From Brucella anthropi_A (GTDB taxonomy: Bacteria; Pseudomonadota; Alphaproteobacteria; Rhizobiales; Rhizobiaceae), in the NCBI RefSeq assembly GCF_046630315.1, contig NZ_LQBD01000002.1:62001-126000 (forward strand): a stretch of 64,000 nt of DNA, given 5' to 3'. Positions within the stretch are counted from its first letter, which is position 1. Every line of letters starts with the position of its first letter. The notes under the pieces are model-generated. The model had not been told where the DNA came from. It saw only the letters and a list, made by a program, of their open reading frames with translations, and ran no database searches. Below, piece after piece: positions 8,677 to 17,866 of this stretch. Position numbers and translations under genes: made by a program.

Positions 8677-10311
8677 TCACGTGGTTTCAAAACGAGGCGG
8701 TGTCCAGCCCCTGCCGGGAATGGAGGCAAGCAGGCGCTGTGTATAGTCATGTTGCGGATTGGCGAAGACTTGCGCGGTCGGCCCGGCTTCGGCGATCTCG
8801 CCCTTCGACATGACGATGATGCGGTCGCATAGCTGGGCCGCGACGCGCAGATCGTGGGTGACGAAAAGCAGCGACAGGTTGAGCCGCTCGCGCAAATCGG
8901 CCAGAAGCCGCAGAACCTGCGCCTGTACCGAGACGTCGAGCGCGGAGACAGGCTCGTCGGCGACGATGATGCGCGGCTCCAGAGCAAGCGCGCGGGCAAT
9001 GCCGATGCGCTGGCGCTGCCCGCCCGAAAATTCATGCGGAAAACGGTCGGCGGCAGCGGGCGAAAGCTCCACCAGCTCCAGCAATGCGCGGGCTTTTGCG
9101 TGCGCCTCATCCTTCGGCACGCCATGGACGATTGGTCCTTGCGCAATCAGGTCCACGACGCGGCGGCGCGGGTTGAGCGAGGCCATCGGGTCCTGAAACA
9201 CCATCTGGATGTCCTTGCGCATGGCGCGCACGTCCCGCGGGCTGGCGCTCAGGAAATCCCTGCCATGCACATCGACGCTGCCGCCATCGGCTTCCAGCAG
9301 GCGCGTGACGATGCGCGAAACAGTGGTCTTGCCGGAGCCGCTTTCGCCGACGACGCCCAGCGTCTCGCCCTCGCGCAGTTCGAACGAAAGGTCTTTCACG
9401 GCAGGCACGGCGCTGCGTTTGCCGGTCAGCAAGCCGCCGCGTGCCTTGAAGGTCTTGCGCAAGGCGCTCGCCTTGAGAATGACCGGCTGTTCAAGCGACG
9501 GTTTGGCCGGCGGCGGGGTGAGGGCTGGAACCGATGCGATCAGCGCCTTGGTATAGGCGTGCTGCGGGTGGTTCAGCACTTCGTTGGCCGGACCTTCCTC
9601 CACCAGTTCTCCAAGCCGCAGCACGGCCACGCGGTCGGCGATTTCCGCCACCACGCCAAAATCATGGGTGATGAACAGGATGCCGGTATCGTGTTCGCGT
9701 TGCAGGTCGCGGATCAGTTTCAGGATTTGCGCCTGCGTGGTCACGTCGAGCGCGGTGGTCGGTTCGTCGGCGATGATGAGACGCGGTTTCAGGATCAGCG
9801 CCATGGCGATCATGACGCGCTGGCGCTGCCCGCCGGAAATCTGGTGCGGATAGGCGTTATAGGCGGATTCCGGGTCCGGAATCTTCACCTCCGCCAGGAT
9901 GTCCAGCACGGCGGCCCGGCGCGCCTTGCGTCCGAGCCTGGTGTGCAGGCGCAGCACCTCATCGATCTGCCAGCCGACCGTCTTTTGCGGGTTGAGCGCG
10001 GTCATCGGCTCCTGAAAGATCATGCCGATGCGGTCGCCGCGCAGCTTCTGCATGTCGGCTTCGCTGAGCGAATAAAGATCGATGCCTTCGAGCCTGATCG
10101 TGCCATGGGTCACGCGCACATGCGGTTCCGGCAGAAGGCGCATGATCGCCCCTGCCGAAAGCGACTTGCCGGAGCCGCTTTCGCCGACGAGGCAGACGAT
10201 CTCGCCGGGATTGATGGTAAGCGAAAGGTCTTGCAGGGCATTAGGCCGGTCGGCGCCCTTCGGCAGCGCGATTTGCAGGTTTTTGATTTCAAGAACGGGT
10301 GCGGCGGTCAT
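8677..10311 (-). CDS. Dipeptide/oligopeptide-type ABC transporter, fused double ATPase
   Basis: A 544-residue protein carrying two complete ABC ATPase domains (DppD- and DppF-like) in one chain. Each half shows Walker A (GESGSGKSLS near residue 45, GESGSGKTTV near 330), the signature SGGQRQR, and a Walker B/D-loop segment ending DEPTTALD or DEPVSALD. It powers the importer made with the two upstream permeases. The ATG at 10311 overlaps the permease stop as TAATG, so translation is coupled. The longer upstream reading frame lies inside the permease gene and is ignored. Confidence 0.95.
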   Translation of the reverse strand: MTAAPVLEIKNLQIALPKGADRPNALQDLSLTINPGEIVCLVGESGSGKSLSAGAIMRLLPEPHVRVTHGTIRLEGIDLYSLSEADMQKLRGDRIGMIFQEPMTALNPQKTVGWQIDEVLRLHTRLGRKARRAAVLDILAEVKIPDPESAYNAYPHQISGGQRQRVMIAMALILKPRLIIADEPTTALDVTTQAQILKLIRDLQREHDTGILFITHDFGVVAEIADRVAVLRLGELVEEGPANEVLNHPQHAYTKALIASVPALTPPPAKPSLEQPVILKASALRKTFKARGGLLTGKRSAVPAVKDLSFELREGETLGVVGESGSGKTTVSRIVTRLLEADGGSVDVHGRDFLSASPRDVRAMRKDIQMVFQDPMASLNPRRRVVDLIAQGPIVHGVPKDEAHAKARALLELVELSPAAADRFPHEFSGGQRQRIGIARALALEPRIIVADEPVSALDVSVQAQVLRLLADLRERLNLSLLFVTHDLRVAAQLCDRIIVMSKGEIAEAGPTAQVFANPQHDYTQRLLASIPGRGWTPPRFETT

Positions 10312-11186
10312 TATTTCTTCTGCCTCGGATTGAGCGCGTCGTTCAGGCCCTCGCCAAGCAGGCTGAAGGACAAAACGGTGAGCAGAATGGCGATGCCGGG
10401 AATGACGGAGCAAAACCAGTCGCTGCGCAGCACGGCGCGGCCCTGGCCGATCATGTTGCCCCAGCTTGCATAGTTCGGGTCGCCAAGACCGAGAAAGGCG
10501 AGCGCGCTTTCCATCAGGATGGACGTGGCCATAACGACAGATGCGAAGACGATCACCGGCGGCAGGGCATTCGGCAGGATTTCGCGGAAGATTATCGCGG
10601 CATTGCCGACGCCCAGATTGCGCGCGGCATCGATGAATTCGCGCTTGCGCAGCGCCAGAAACTCGGCCCGCACCATGCGGGCAGGCGCGGTCCAGGACAC
10701 AATGCCGATGCAGATGATGATGTTTTCGATGGAAGAGCCGAAGATCGCCACCAATGTCAGAAGCAGCACAAAGCTTGGCACGGTCTGGAAGGCTTCGGTG
10801 ATGCGCATCAGCACATCATCCACCCAGCCGCCATAATAGCCGGCAAGCGCGCCGATAATGATGCCGATCACGATCGAAATCAGGGTGGCCACCACGCCGA
10901 TCAGAAGCGAGATGCGCGCGCCGTGGAAAATGCCAGCCATGATATCGCGCCCAAGCTGGTCGGTGCCGAGCGGCGTTGCGGCATTGACGAATGGCCAGAC
11001 GAGCGGATCGCCCGCGCGGCGCAGCGGGTCGCCGGGCGCGATGACATCGGCCAAAAGCGCGATCAGCACCACGGCGATGAAGAGGATGAGGCCCAGCACG
11101 GCGGCGCGGTTGCGGCTGAAACGCTGCCACAGAATTCTTGTACGCGAGACTTGCGGGCGGGTGAGGGAAAGGTCCTGGGACGTCAT
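10311..11186 (-). CDS. ABC transporter permease, DppC/OppC-like
   Basis: A 291-residue inner-membrane permease. It has the N-terminal OppC-type segment with one membrane span, then the BPD_transp_1 domain with about five spans. The EAA-like loop that contacts the ATPase is visible around DAARNLGVGNAAIIFREILPN. It overlaps the upstream DppB-like gene by four bases (ATGA) and the downstream ATPase by one base. It forms the channel with DppB. Confidence 0.94.
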   Translation of the reverse strand: MTSQDLSLTRPQVSRTRILWQRFSRNRAAVLGLILFIAVVLIALLADVIAPGDPLRRAGDPLVWPFVNAATPLGTDQLGRDIMAGIFHGARISLLIGVVATLISIVIGIIIGALAGYYGGWVDDVLMRITEAFQTVPSFVLLLTLVAIFGSSIENIIICIGIVSWTAPARMVRAEFLALRKREFIDAARNLGVGNAAIIFREILPNALPPVIVFASVVMATSILMESALAFLGLGDPNYASWGNMIGQGRAVLRSDWFCSVIPGIAILLTVLSFSLLGEGLNDALNPRQKK

Positions 11187-12166
11187 GACAGTTCGATCCT
11201 GGAATCAAGCCGCGCATAGATGAGATCGGTGATGAAATTCACGATCACCACCAGCACCGAGCACAGGAAGATGATGCCCATCAGCGTGTTGAGATCACGC
11301 TTGATGACGGAGGTATAGGCAAGCTGGCCGAGGCCGGGCAGCGAAAAGATCGTCTCGATGACAACCGAGCCGCCAAGCACGGTGGAAAATTGCAGGCCGA
11401 GCAGCGTGACGACCGGCAGGAAGGCGTTGCGCATGATGTGGTGGAACATCAGCCTTGCGCCGCTGGCGCCCTTGGCGCGGGCCGTGCGCACATAATCGAG
11501 GTCGGCCACTTCCAGCACGCTGGTGCGCATCAGGCGCATATAGAAGGCGAGATAGATGAGCGACAGCGCCGTCGTCGGCATGACGAGGTGCACGGCAATA
11601 TCCCACACATTCTTCCAGCCGGTGTAAAAACCGCCAAGCGTCTTGTAGCCGCCGACCGGCAGCCAGCCGAGCTTGACCGAAAAGACGAACATCAGGATGA
11701 GGCTGAGGAAGAAGCTCGGCATGGCATAGAAGACGAGGCCAAGCGTGGAAATCGCATTGTCGGTTAGCGAATAGGCGCGCCGCGCGGCGAAGGCGCCGAG
11801 CGCGATGCCGAAAATGAAGGCTACCGAAAGCGAGCAAACCATCAGCAGGAGCGTCGGCACGAGGCGGGCCTTCAGCACGTCCAGCACCGGCTGTTCGTAG
11901 ACATAGGACCAGCCGAAATCGAACTGCGCCAGCTTGGTCATGTAAATCCACAACTGCACCCAGACCGGCTGGTCGAGACCATATTCGGCGCGCAGATTGG
12001 CGACGAATTGCGGGTCTGCGCCGCCCATGTCGCCGACAAGCGCGTCCACCGTATCGCCGGGGGCAAGCTTGATCAGCAGGAATGACCCGATCATGATGAG
12101 AAGAATGACGGGGATTGCCTGCAAGATGCGCCGCAGCGCAAAAGTCAGGATCGGGGGCAGGGGCAT
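11183..12166 (-). CDS. ABC transporter permease, DppB/OppB-like
   Basis: A 327-residue inner-membrane permease with the typical N-terminal RRILQAIPVILLI span, a periplasmic loop containing GLDQPVWVQ, and about five further spans. The EAA loop is at DYVRTARAKGASGARLMFHH. It is the second gene of the operon, 84 bases after the binding-protein gene, with a hairpin in the gap. It should pair with the DppC-like protein. Confidence 0.94.
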   Translation of the reverse strand: MPLPPILTFALRRILQAIPVILLIMIGSFLLIKLAPGDTVDALVGDMGGADPQFVANLRAEYGLDQPVWVQLWIYMTKLAQFDFGWSYVYEQPVLDVLKARLVPTLLLMVCSLSVAFIFGIALGAFAARRAYSLTDNAISTLGLVFYAMPSFFLSLILMFVFSVKLGWLPVGGYKTLGGFYTGWKNVWDIAVHLVMPTTALSLIYLAFYMRLMRTSVLEVADLDYVRTARAKGASGARLMFHHIMRNAFLPVVTLLGLQFSTVLGGSVVIETIFSLPGLGQLAYTSVIKRDLNTLMGIIFLCSVLVVIVNFITDLIYARLDSRIELS

Positions 12167-12213
12167 TGCGGATTATCCTGCAAGATATGCATTTCAGCAT
12201 TCATGGAGAAGGC

Positions 12214-12241
12214 AGCCGCTGCCGATCGGTTGGCAGCGGCT
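12214..12241 (-). promoter_or_regulatory. Intercistronic hairpin between binding-protein and permease genes
   Basis: AGCCGCTGCC (12214-12223) pairs perfectly with GGCAGCGGCT (12232-12241) over an 8-base loop. It lies just after the binding-protein stop within the operon and lacks a T-run. Such hairpins often stabilise the upstream message or attenuate read-through, giving more binding protein than permease. Confidence 0.55.
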
Positions 12242-12250
12242 TGGTCTGGC

Positions 12251-13837
12251 TTATCGGTCGATCCACAGATCGTACCAGCTGGAGGAATCCCAGCGCGGCG
12301 TGTTGTGATGGTTCTTCAACACCTTGTTGGTCACGCCGACGAACGGATGCTCGATGGCGAAGATAACCGGCAGGTCCTTCATCTCAAGCTGCTGGATCTG
12401 GTGGTAGAGATCGGCGCGCTTGGCCGGATCAAGCTCGGATGCGGCCTTGTCGATCAGGCTGTCCATTTCGTCGGACTTGTAGCCGAACTGGTTGGACCAT
12501 GCCGTGCCGACCGGAGCGCCGGAGCGCAGCCAGACAGTGGTGGAGACCGCCGGATCGGAGCGGAACTGGTGCCAGCCGCTTGCCGTGTCGAAATCATGGT
12601 CGCGATAGACGCCGTTCAGGAAGCCCGGTGCGTCATTGGTCAGGATTTCGACGTCGATGCCGACTTCTTTCATGGCCTGAGCGTAATATTCAGCCCAAAG
12701 CTGCGTATATTCACCCCATGGGGCCGGGCGATGACGCAGCTTGAAGCGGATACCGTCTGGGCCAGCGGGATAACCGGCTTCGTCGAGCAGTTTCTTCGCC
12801 TTTTCAACATCATAGGGATAGGTCTGGACCTGATCCGTATAGTTGGCGCCGCCAGCGCTCGGGATCGGGCCGCGGCCCGGCTTGGCATAGCCGCGCATGA
12901 TCGTCTTGATGGCGAAGTCGATATCGAGCGCGTGATAGATCGCCTGGCGGACCTTCAGATTGGCAAGGATCGGATTGCGCAGGTTGAACTCGATGGTCGA
13001 GTGGGCGACATTGTTCTCAAAACCCTTGGTGCCGGTGTCGAAGCGGCCATCCTTCTGAAGACGCTCGGTATCCGACATGGAAATGCCGTTGAAGGCGGTT
13101 TCCAGCATTTCGCCGGCTTCAAGCGCCGCGGCTGCGGCGGCCTTGTCCGGCATGAAACGCCAGATCACGCGGTCGAGATAGGGATATTCCTTGCCGCGCC
13201 AGTAATCATCGTTGCGCTCGGCAATGATGTGCTGGCCGCGCTCATATTCGACGAACTTGAACGGCCCCGTGCCAACCGGCGCGGCGTTGTATTTGTTCTT
13301 CAGAATATCCGTGCCTTCATAAAGATGCTTCGGCACCGGATGGCCGAGATCGGGCATGGCGGCGACCAGAAGGTCGAGCGGCATCGGCCTGGAATAGCGG
13401 AACACGGCCGTATGCGGATCGGTGCAGTCGACGGCTTCGAGATTGGCCTGAAGCGTCGTCGAATAGTTGAGCAGCTTCTTCCACAGGTTCATCGCGCTGT
13501 AGGAAACGTCATCGCAGGTGAAAGGCTCGCCGTCATGCCAGCGCACATTCTCGCGCAGCTTGAAGGTGATGGCCTTGCCGTCTTCCGAGGATGACCAGCT
13601 TGTGGCCAGAACCGGCACATAGCCCTCATAGGTGCGGTCGATCAGCGGCTCCATGATGCGGCCGGTGATCTGGTAGACGCCGGTGGAGGCGCGCAGCGCA
13701 GGGTTGAGTACACCCTGCTCGGTGTTCATATGGACGATGACCGTGCCGCCGCGCTTCACCTCTTCGGCGTGCGAAGACGCCGCCGCAAGCGAAAACGCGG
13801 CGACAAACAGGCCAAGGCCAGTTTTTCTGATATGCAT
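12251..13837 (-). CDS. Periplasmic solute-binding protein of a dipeptide/opine-type ABC importer
   Basis: A 528-residue SBP_bac_5 family binding protein. The first 24 residues form a signal peptide (positive MHIRKTG, hydrophobic core, cleavage near SHA). The mature part starts with the usual GGTVIVHMN strand and contains FKLRENVRWHDGEPFT near residue 95, a hallmark of the family. It captures the ligand in the periplasm for the permease pair. I start at 13837, where AGGGGA lies upstream and the signal peptide begins. It is the first gene of the operon, with a sigma70-like promoter about 130 bases upstream. Confidence 0.93.
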   Translation of the reverse strand: MHIRKTGLGLFVAAFSLAAASSHAEEVKRGGTVIVHMNTEQGVLNPALRASTGVYQITGRIMEPLIDRTYEGYVPVLATSWSSSEDGKAITFKLRENVRWHDGEPFTCDDVSYSAMNLWKKLLNYSTTLQANLEAVDCTDPHTAVFRYSRPMPLDLLVAAMPDLGHPVPKHLYEGTDILKNKYNAAPVGTGPFKFVEYERGQHIIAERNDDYWRGKEYPYLDRVIWRFMPDKAAAAAALEAGEMLETAFNGISMSDTERLQKDGRFDTGTKGFENNVAHSTIEFNLRNPILANLKVRQAIYHALDIDFAIKTIMRGYAKPGRGPIPSAGGANYTDQVQTYPYDVEKAKKLLDEAGYPAGPDGIRFKLRHRPAPWGEYTQLWAEYYAQAMKEVGIDVEILTNDAPGFLNGVYRDHDFDTASGWHQFRSDPAVSTTVWLRSGAPVGTAWSNQFGYKSDEMDSLIDKAASELDPAKRADLYHQIQQLEMKDLPVIFAIEHPFVGVTNKVLKNHHNTPRWDSSSWYDLWIDR

Positions 13838-13969
13838 TCTCTGTTCCCCTGAAGGACGTTGAGGGAGGGCTTTCAAGCCTCTTTTCCCGCAGGTCCCAAT
13901 ATTGTTCAAGCCCCTGAAATTGCAGAGAAATGCTGTTTCCGGGCGCCTTTATCGCATGCAAGCATCGAT

Positions 13970-13997
13970 ATGCTAGAATCCATGGCGATAATGTCAA
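13970..13997 (-). promoter_or_regulatory. Candidate sigma70-type promoter of the importer operon
   Basis: On the minus strand TTGACA (13992-13997) and TAGCAT (13970-13975) are 16 bases apart, upstream of the binding-protein gene. Just upstream, ACCAAT (14003-14008) and ATTGGT (14021-14026) form an inverted repeat that could bind a regulator. The rest of the 370-base gap from 13838 to 14206 shows nothing else I recognise. Confidence 0.55.
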
Positions 13998-14206
13998 GGC
14001 AAACCAATATGCCGGGCAAAATTGGTAAAATTTCTCGACCAGCCTGCGTTAATAAATGTCGATTTTCCACGTCGGCGTTGGTCGACGAGCCGGTTTTCTC
14101 CCGAACAGGACGCGAATCCGGGCAAACAAGGCCGTCATGAGGATTGCGCCGGCGAAGACTCAAGCCTCGCCCGGTTGGTTTCAGGGCAGAAGTCAAAGCC
14201 GCATGT

Positions 14207-15715
14207 TCAGCGCGGGAAGCGCTGGTTTTCCTCCAGCACGTTCAGGTCCATATGGTTGCGCATGTAGCGCTCGGATGCCTTTTGCAGCGGCTGGTAATCC
14301 CACGGATAATAGGCCCCGTTGCGCAGCGCCGGATAAACGACGTGACGGCGCGCCTGGCTGGCGCGGACATCGGTATCGTAGCGGTCCAGGTTCCAGCGCG
14401 TTTCCGCCTTGGCCAGCAGGCCGTCCAGAACGGCCCTGAACTCCGGCTGTCCGGCCAGATTGCGCAATTCGTCCGGGTCGGCGGCAAGGTTGAACAGTTG
14501 CGGCGGGTCGGCGCGGCAAAGGTTGAGCTTCCAGTCGCCGTCGCGCAGCGAGACCATCGGCGCGACGGTGCCTTCGGCGGCATATTCGACCGGCACGGCG
14601 CCGCGTTCGGCCGTGCCTGAGGCGATAGCGGTGAGTGAAACACCGTCGGTCCACGGCATGATGTCCTTGAGGTCGATGCCCGCCAGGTCGGCCAGTGTCG
14701 GCAGGACGTCGAGCGTCGAGACGGGGGCATCCACACGGCCCGGTTTCAGTTGCGGGGCCGCGATCATCAGCGGCACGCGGGCGGAGCCATCGAAGAAACT
14801 CATCTTGAACCACAGGCCGCGTTCGCCCAGCATATCGCCGTGATCGGATGTGAAGACGACAATCGTGTCCTCCGCCATGCCGCAGCGCTCGATCACATCG
14901 AGCAGGGCGCCGATCTTTTCATCCACATAGGAGATATTGGCGAAATAGGCCTGCCGCGCGGTGCGAACCTGCTCGCGGGTCAGGTCGTAATCCTCGGCCT
15001 TGCAGGCCCGCAGCAGGCGTTCGGAGTGCGGATCGATCGCGCTTTCAGCCAGCGGCCCGATTTTCGGATCGAGTTCGGGAATGTCCGCATAAAGATCGAA
15101 GAAGCGCTTGCGCGCCACGTAGGGATCGTGCGGATGGGTGAAGCTGACCGTCAGGCACCATGGCCGCCCATCGTGGCCGCGCGCCAGATCATAGAGCTTT
15201 GCTTCGGCCTGATGGGCGACCTCATCGTCATATTCGAGCTGGTTGGTGATTTCGGCGGAACCCGCGCCGGTGATGGAACCGAGATTGTGATACCACCAGT
15301 CGATGCGTTCGCCGGGCTTGCGATAGTCCGGCGTCCAGCCGAAATCCGCCGGGTAGATATCGGTGGTGAGCCGCTGTTCGAAACCATGCAGCTGGTCCGG
15401 CCCGACGAAATGCATCTTGCCGGAAAGTGCGGTCTGATAGCCCGCATTGCGAAGGTGATGCGCATAGGTGGGGATTTCAGACGAAAACTCCGCCGCATTG
15501 TCGTAAACGCCGGTCCGAAACGGCAGCTGGCCCGACATGAACGACGCGCGTGCGGGCGCGCAAAGCGGGCTTGCCGTGTAGCACGTGGCAAAACGGGTGG
15601 AGCGGTCGGCAAGTCTTCTCAAATTCGGGACGTGAAGGAATTTGGCCGGGCCGTCCGGAAAGAAGGTGCCGTTCAGCTGGTCGACCATGAGAATGAGGAT
15701 ATTCGGCTTTTTCAT
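14207..15715 (-). CDS. betC: Choline-sulfatase
   Basis: A 502-residue type I sulfatase that hydrolyses choline-O-sulfate to choline and sulfate, feeding the glycine betaine pathway. The formylglycine signature CAPAR is at residues 52 to 56, and the N-terminal metal site has ILMVDQLNGTFFP. FTSDHGDMLGERGLW near residue 285 is also typical. The pairing with a choline-binding protein gene (81 bases upstream on the same strand) and a LysR regulator reproduces the known choline-sulfate-use gene group. No signal peptide is visible, so it is probably cytoplasmic. The 3' gap holds an intercistronic hairpin. Confidence 0.93.
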   Translation of the reverse strand: MKKPNILILMVDQLNGTFFPDGPAKFLHVPNLRRLADRSTRFATCYTASPLCAPARASFMSGQLPFRTGVYDNAAEFSSEIPTYAHHLRNAGYQTALSGKMHFVGPDQLHGFEQRLTTDIYPADFGWTPDYRKPGERIDWWYHNLGSITGAGSAEITNQLEYDDEVAHQAEAKLYDLARGHDGRPWCLTVSFTHPHDPYVARKRFFDLYADIPELDPKIGPLAESAIDPHSERLLRACKAEDYDLTREQVRTARQAYFANISYVDEKIGALLDVIERCGMAEDTIVVFTSDHGDMLGERGLWFKMSFFDGSARVPLMIAAPQLKPGRVDAPVSTLDVLPTLADLAGIDLKDIMPWTDGVSLTAIASGTAERGAVPVEYAAEGTVAPMVSLRDGDWKLNLCRADPPQLFNLAADPDELRNLAGQPEFRAVLDGLLAKAETRWNLDRYDTDVRASQARRHVVYPALRNGAYYPWDYQPLQKASERYMRNHMDLNVLEENQRFPR

Positions 15716-15751
15716 TGTGCGGGACCGTCGGCAAATGTGGAAACGTGAAAC

Positions 15752-15773
15752 GGCGGGCGCCGAAACGCCCGCC
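15752..15773 (-). promoter_or_regulatory. Intercistronic hairpin between choX and betC
   Basis: GGCGGGCG (15752-15759) pairs perfectly with CGCCCGCC (15766-15773) across a 6-base loop. It has no T-run. It lies between the binding-protein stop and the betC start, where it could give unequal expression of the two genes. Confidence 0.5.
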
Positions 15774-15796
15774 TGAAACGTGCATCTGGTACCCGG

Positions 15797-16741
15797 TCAA
15801 AGGCCGAGGCTTGCCTTGACGGCTTCTGCGCCCGGTTCGCCCTTGAAGGTGGTGACGCCCGCAAGCCATTGGTCGATCTGGTCCGGATGCGCCTTCAGCC
15901 ATTCCTTGGCGGCGGCGGGGCCTTCCGCGCCTTCATCCAGGATCTTGCCCATCAACTCATTCTCGATATCGACGGTGAAGATGAGGTTCCTGAAGAAGGT
16001 CGCGGCATTCGGGCACTGGGCGGCCCAGCCGGTGCGGGCAAGCGTATAGACTTCCGCGCCGCCGAAATCCGGGCCGAAATAGTCGTCACCGCCCGCCAGA
16101 TATTCAATGTTCAGCTTTGTGTTCATCGGGTGCGGCGCCCAGGCCAGGAAAACGACCCATGCCTTGTCCTTGTTCTTGCGGTCCACCTGCGCGAGCATGG
16201 CCTGCTCGCTCGATTCCACCAGTTCCCAGCCGTCGAGCCTGAATTTCGGGTGCGCGATGATCTTCTGGATGTTCTGGTTGGCGGGCGCGCCGGGCTCGAT
16301 GCCATAGATCGCCTTGCCGAACTTGTCGGCATGGGCGGCAAGGTCGGCAAAGTCCTTCACGCCTTGGCTTGCCACATAATCCGGCACGGCCAGCGTGAAC
16401 TTCGCGCCTTCGAGGTTTTTCACGAGGACTTCGGCGGCCTTCGCCTTGTCGAGATCGTCGCGGAATGTCTGCTGTGCGGGCATCCAGTTGCCGAGGAAGA
16501 CATCGAGATTGCCGGTTTTCAGCGCCTCATAGCCGATCGGCACGGACATGGTCTTCACGTCTGGCTTGTAGCCGAGGCCCTCCAGCAGCACGCTTGCGAC
16601 GGCGTTGGTGGAGGTGATGTCGGTCCAGCCCGGATCGGACAGGCGGATGGTTTCGCAAGCCGCGGGATCGGCGGCAAAAGCCGTCCCCGAAAGCCCCGCC
16701 AGTGCCGTGAACGCCAGTGCCGCAATCTTCAAACAGCGCAT
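15797..16741 (-). CDS. choX: Choline ABC transporter periplasmic binding protein
   Basis: A 314-residue binding protein of the OpuAC/ProX class with a clear signal peptide (MRCLKIAALAF, hydrophobic core, cut near AFA-AD). The mature N-terminus with LSDPGWTDITSTNAVA, the GNWMPAQ segment near residue 85 and the VFLAWAPHPMN segment near 195 are typical of ChoX, which binds choline and acetylcholine. The matching permease and ATPase (choW, choV) are not in this window, so this copy must use components encoded elsewhere. AGAGGGG precedes the ATG. It is transcribed away from the LysR gene. Confidence 0.92.
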   Translation of the reverse strand: MRCLKIAALAFTALAGLSGTAFAADPAACETIRLSDPGWTDITSTNAVASVLLEGLGYKPDVKTMSVPIGYEALKTGNLDVFLGNWMPAQQTFRDDLDKAKAAEVLVKNLEGAKFTLAVPDYVASQGVKDFADLAAHADKFGKAIYGIEPGAPANQNIQKIIAHPKFRLDGWELVESSEQAMLAQVDRKNKDKAWVVFLAWAPHPMNTKLNIEYLAGGDDYFGPDFGGAEVYTLARTGWAAQCPNAATFFRNLIFTVDIENELMGKILDEGAEGPAAAKEWLKAHPDQIDQWLAGVTTFKGEPGAEAVKASLGL

Positions 16742-16858
16742 TGATGACCCCTCTGATTGATTAAAGCCGGTTATGTCTCATATTGCTGCTTTCAGGAGAA
16801 CATCATTTAGGCTAGGGAAAAACCCATTCATTTTTTATCGAAGCTATAGAAGGTCTTT
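16742..16858. promoter_or_regulatory. Divergent control region between choX and the LysR gene
   Basis: This 117-base AT-rich gap must hold the promoters for both directions and, by LysR logic, the regulator binding site. I see no convincing perfect T-N11-A palindrome. The RBS for the LysR gene (AAGG) is at its right end. Confidence 0.5.
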
Positions 16859-17755
16859 ATGGTTTCTCCATCCTGGGATCTTGGCAGCCTTGGCGTTTTC
16901 GAAGCGGTGGGACGATTGGAAAATCTGACCCTCGCCGCGCGTGAACTCGGCATGACGCAACCCGCCGTCAGCTATCAGATAAAGCGCATCGAGGAGCGTC
17001 TGGGCGTTGCATTGTTTGCCCGGCGCGCACGCGGCGTCGAAATATTGCCTGAAGGGCGCATTCTTTATGAGGCCGTGCGTTCCGGCCTGGATGGAATCGA
17101 CGAGGCGGTGCAGCAGATCGAGCGCCGCCAGCGCGCGCCGGGATTGCGGATCGCGACCGACTATGGCTTCGCGACATTCTGGCTGATGCCGCGTGTCGCG
17201 CAGTTTCGCCCCAACCATCCCGAGGTCGATGTGCGCATCACGGCATCGTCCATGCTCCAGCCGCTCGACCGGCGCGAGGCGGATATTTCGGTCCTGTTCG
17301 GCGGGCGCGAGGATTTTCCCAAGGATGCCATCGCCTTCATCGGCGAAAAGGTCGTGCCCGTCTGTTCCCCGGCCTATCTCGCCGCGCATGGCCCTTTTGC
17401 GGGCGGCAAACGGCTTGGCGCGGCCTCGCTCCTGCATCTCGATACATTGCAGGGCGACCGCTGGTTCACCTGGCAGTCATGGCTCGACAGGATCGGCGAA
17501 GACATAGAAGACGGCAATTACGGGCTGGTCTTCAACACCTATAATCTGGTGATCGAGGCCGCCATTGCCGATCAGGGCGTGGCGCTCGGCTGGGCGGGGC
17601 TGATCGACGGGGCCGTGCAGCGCGGGCAGCTTGTCCATGCCTGCGACGTGGCGCTTGCAAGCGACAAGGGATACTGGCTGGTTTTCAACCCGGATATTTC
17701 CACAGCCGCGCGCAGGCTCGCGCTCGAACTGCTCGGGGCGGCGGGTGAAAACTGA
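16859..17755 (+). CDS. LysR-type regulator of choline-sulfate use
   Basis: A 298-residue LysR protein, predicted to bind the intergenic region and control choX-betC in response to choline sulfate or choline. The winged HTH is at residues 8 to 65 (LTLAARELGMTQPAVSYQIK). The effector domain follows, with ADISVLFGGRED near residue 142. The family normally lies beside betC and choX, as here, in divergent orientation. The start ATG has AAGG seven bases upstream. Its effector is inferred from context only. Confidence 0.88.
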   Translation: MVSPSWDLGSLGVFEAVGRLENLTLAARELGMTQPAVSYQIKRIEERLGVALFARRARGVEILPEGRILYEAVRSGLDGIDEAVQQIERRQRAPGLRIATDYGFATFWLMPRVAQFRPNHPEVDVRITASSMLQPLDRREADISVLFGGREDFPKDAIAFIGEKVVPVCSPAYLAAHGPFAGGKRLGAASLLHLDTLQGDRWFTWQSWLDRIGEDIEDGNYGLVFNTYNLVIEAAIADQGVALGWAGLIDGAVQRGQLVHACDVALASDKGYWLVFNPDISTAARRLALELLGAAGEN

Positions 17756-17866
17756 TATTGCAAGAAAGCGGTCGCGTTCCTATTTTTGCACATCATTCCT
17801 GTGCACGCGCTTGCCATAAGCGCTGATCTTCAACAGGTGTCCGCATGATTACCCGGAAACGGATCG

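Noticed and set aside
8854..10473. A 539-codon plus-strand ORF
   Set aside because: It is the antisense shadow of the double ATPase, which has complete Walker and signature motifs.
12203..13594. A 463-codon plus-strand ORF
   Set aside because: It is antisense to the solute-binding protein, which has a signal peptide and family motifs.
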